Source: Granulosicoccus sp036478595
GTDB lineage: Bacteria; Pseudomonadota; Gammaproteobacteria; Granulosicoccales; Granulosicoccaceae
Direction of reading: 5' to 3'
Assembly: GCA_036478595.1 (NCBI GenBank)
Contig: JAZGEF010000069.1
Coordinates: 247,635-311,634 of the forward strand
Length of the DNA: 64,000 nt
A model generated the notes under the pieces. The model had not been told where the DNA came from and did no database searches. It was given only the letters and a program-made list of their open reading frames with translations. Below, piece after piece: positions 61,927-64,000 of this stretch. The position numbers and the translations under genes are program-made. Every line of letters begins with the position of its first letter. Within the stretch, counting starts at the first letter, position 1.

Positions 61927-64000
61927 TTAGATAATATCTAAGTCATCACCAGCAGCTTGGTTGCCTGCAGTTTTAAAATTACTACGATCGCGGCGCATTC
62001 GCTCTATCGGCGACTGCATTTCTTCATCCAGTTGTGCCGTTAGATCAAATTCTGCTGCATGATCACTAATGTTGTCATAGGGATCATCATCAGCCAACAA
62101 TACACCATTATGAAACACACCACCCGCAGCAGCTAAATCCATTGCTGGCTTATCCAGATCGAGTTGCACATCGCTATCATCAGTCCTAAGCTGATACAGC
62201 TCTTCTTTGGACAAGCGTACCTTGTCTGGACGTTGAGACTTTTGGCCCTTCTCGGTGTAACCGTAGTAGTCATAATACCCTTGGTAGTAGTAATCACCGC
62301 CATAAGACGTGATCCGATCGATATCTACCTGAGTAATCAGAACACCGGCCAACTTGGCATTAACTTGTGCCAAGCGTTGCAGGCCTCGCTTCACTAGCTC
62401 CATGGATGTATCGTGAGACTTCACTGCATACACTACGGCGTCACTCAACTTACTGAGTACCAACGCATCCGAAACCGCTTGAGTTGGCGCGCAATCGATA
62501 ATGATCCGATCATAGTGCTGGCCCAGTTGTCCCAGAATTTTTTCAAATCGTTTTGACGACAACAGCTCCAAAGGTTGACTCGGAATTGGGCCAGAAGGCA
62601 GGATATCCACCGAATTATCGAATGCACCACGTTTGATGCAATCTCGAGCAGATGCGGTGCCAGTTATCAAACTACTTAAGCCCGGAATATTTTTATCAAA
62701 ACCAGCCGACTTTGCCACTGTAGGCCTACGCATGTCGCCATCAATCAATAGTACCCGCTGGAGTTGTCCCAGAGAGTGGGCAAGATTAATTGAAACAGTC
62801 GATTTACCTTCACCCGGCACCGAGGATGTCACCACGATGATCTTTCTAGGTGCGTCACCGTCGTCCAAGCACAACGCTGTGCGGACGGTATTAACCGATT
62901 CTGAAAATGTGCCTTTCGGGTCCTCAATTTCGGTTGGATTCAGAGGCAAGGTGCGCGTGCCTTTAAACATGCCACCCTTTATAAGGGGAAAAATACCTAG
63001 AAGTCGTACCCCCAACTTAACTTCAACATCGTTGGTGCTCTTTATTGTGTCATCCATTTGCTCATACAACAGTGCCATCAGCGCGGATAGTATCAGCGAT
63101 GCGAGCGCAGCAAGCGCTATGATTAGCTGCTTCTTAGGCTTAAACGGAGCGTTTGGAGCTACTGCAGGATCAGAAAGACGTGCGTTGGCGGTTTCTAAAC
63201 CATCAGCCGAACGAGCTTCGCTCATTCGATTAAAAAACGTATCGTAGAGTCCCTGATTAGTTGCTACTTCACGTTCGATCGCATCCAGCCCGTATTTTTT
63301 AGTGCCTATCGCCTGAATTTCTTGCTTACCTTGAGCAAGTTTGGCTTGAATAGTTGCTACATTTTGACGTACTAGTTGATAATCCTTTTCGATACCGGCT
63401 GCAACACGACGTAAATGACCCTCAAGTGTGGCGTTCAGCGTGCTGAGTTGGGATTTAGCATCAACCACTTTAGGATGTCGAGCACCATATCGATTTAGCA
63501 ATTCATCAAGTTGACGTTGAGCTTGACCTTGCTCGATTTTTACTCGCTGCACCAACGGATCAAGCTGCATTGCCGGAACCGCCTCCAATAGTTCAGGAGA
63601 CGATTGCAGCGAGCGAACTTGTCGAAATACATCACTGGCTGACGATAGTTCGGTTCTAGCCTGCGCCAGTTCGGTCGTCAGCATTAGAAGTTCTTGTTCA
63701 TTGAGACGCCCAACGCTTCCATTAACATCAACTAGACCGTTTGCTTCTTTATACTTGATAAGTTTGTCTTTCGAATTATCGAGAGTGACTTTGAGAGTGC
63801 CTAGACGCTCCGTTAACCAAGACGTTGCCTTGGTAGTCATTTCCATCTTAGCGTCCAGATAGCTTTCGATATACTGCTCAGCGTACGCATTTGCAACTCT
63901 TGCAGTCAATGCTTGATCTGTCGATACATAGCCAATATTTACTAGCTTAGTGCGACGAACTGGAGCGATGGAGAGCCCCTGCATAAACCTGGATATGATC
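61927..64000 (-). CDS. Wzc-like polysaccharide tyrosine autokinase, 5' end missing
   Basis: The frame is open to the window edge, so the N-terminal Wzz domain start is cut off. The visible part has a long coiled-coil periplasmic region, the second transmembrane segment (LIIALAALASLILSALMALL) and a BY-kinase domain: Walker A VPGEGKST, Walker A' LLIDGDMRRP, Walker B RIIIDCAP. The Tyr cluster YGGDYYYQGYYDYYGY follows. About 100 further residues, acidic and Asp-rich, come after the cluster, which is unusual because the cluster is normally near the C-terminus. It likely regulates chain length and export of exopolysaccharide. Confidence 0.9.
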   Translation of the reverse strand, partial: IISRFMQGLSIAPVRRTKLVNIGYVSTDQALTARVANAYAEQYIESYLDAKMEMTTKATSWLTERLGTLKVTLDNSKDKLIKYKEANGLVDVNGSVGRLNEQELLMLTTELAQARTELSSASDVFRQVRSLQSSPELLEAVPAMQLDPLVQRVKIEQGQAQRQLDELLNRYGARHPKVVDAKSQLSTLNATLEGHLRRVAAGIEKDYQLVRQNVATIQAKLAQGKQEIQAIGTKKYGLDAIEREVATNQGLYDTFFNRMSEARSADGLETANARLSDPAVAPNAPFKPKKQLIIALAALASLILSALMALLYEQMDDTIKSTNDVEVKLGVRLLGIFPLIKGGMFKGTRTLPLNPTEIEDPKGTFSESVNTVRTALCLDDGDAPRKIIVVTSSVPGEGKSTVSINLAHSLGQLQRVLLIDGDMRRPTVAKSAGFDKNIPGLSSLITGTASARDCIKRGAFDNSVDILPSGPIPSQPLELLSSKRFEKILGQLGQHYDRIIIDCAPTQAVSDALVLSKLSDAVVYAVKSHDTSMELVKRGLQRLAQVNAKLAGVLITQVDIDRITSYGGDYYYQGYYDYYGYTEKGQKSQRPDKVRLSKEELYQLRTDDSDVQLDLDKPAMDLAAAGGVFHNGVLLADDDPYDNISDHAAEFDLTAQLDEEMQSPIERMRRDRSNFKTAGNQAAGDDLDII

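Noticed and set aside
62633..63247. 204-residue open frame on the plus strand
   Set aside because: Antisense to the well-supported tyrosine autokinase. No recognisable domain.
1..64000. CRISPR arrays, transposases, prophage or rRNA
   Set aside because: No regularly spaced repeat array, no transposase or integrase frame and no rRNA segment was seen on either strand.

Overview
The window is chromosomal DNA of a gammaproteobacterium. Supporting evidence is the gene set and order: recO-era-rnc-lepB-lepA joined to a MucD/RseC/RseB/RseA/RpoE block, an SRP RNA gene beside dnaX-ybaB-recR, and cmoAB, tamAB, truD, rluB, orn and glpE. Base composition is moderate and coding density is high. A free-living, probably marine, deep-branching lineage is my best guess, but no phylogenetic marker was compared.

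Region 1 (1-10.3 kb, minus strand) is one long run of co-directional genes. A predicted sigma-E promoter leads rpoE-rseA-rseB-rseC-mucD, then a glutaredoxin-like gene, lepA, lepB, a DUF4845 gene, rnc, era and recO. Envelope stress sensing, periplasmic proteolysis and signal peptide cleavage are therefore physically linked to translation and RNA-processing genes. Region 2 (10.3-16 kb) holds an RhdA-type rhodanese, rsgA, orn, recR, ybaB, dnaX and the 4.5S/SRP RNA gene.

Region 3 (16-23.7 kb, plus strand) is the phosphate regulon phoB-phoR-pstS-pstC-pstA-pstB-phoU. phoB is broken by a frameshift and its acidic pocket is altered, although a good PHO box lies upstream of pstS. Region 4 (23.7-33 kb) is more accessory. 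It has two paralogous trypsin-like proteases with GlyGly-CTERM-like tails flanking a lipoprotein, a (CACAG)n repeat, a glutathione transferase, a DUF1501/DUF1800 secreted pair, a TRIC-type channel, a histidine phosphatase and a YaiI-family gene.

Region 5 (32.8-40.3 kb) is a myo-inositol-type catabolic island: a LacI regulator, a Gfo/Idh/MocA dehydrogenase, an IolE-like isomerase/dehydratase, iolC, iolB, an IolJ-type aldolase and an IolG-like dehydrogenase. Two perfect palindromes with the same core (TGCAACCGGTTGCA) mark the probable LacI operators. One sits in front of the decayed tail of a sugar ABC-transporter ATPase gene, apparently the scar of a deleted transporter operon. iolD and iolA are not in the window.

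Region 6 (40.4-57.6 kb) has a small PepSY-like protein and a tRNA-Ser(GGA) gene followed by a structured element ending in a 19-bp copy of the tRNA 3' end. After these come DUF1820, rluB, moaB, a class IV aminotransferase, truD, glpE, a TlpA-like thioredoxin, tamA-tamB, rnd, azlD-azlC, an AlkA-like glycosylase, cmoA-cmoB and an unrecognised 332-residue protein. Region 7 (57.6-64 kb) has ugd, a MATE transporter, murB and the 3' part of a Wzc-like tyrosine autokinase that runs off the window. No CRISPR array, rRNA, transposase or integrase was found.
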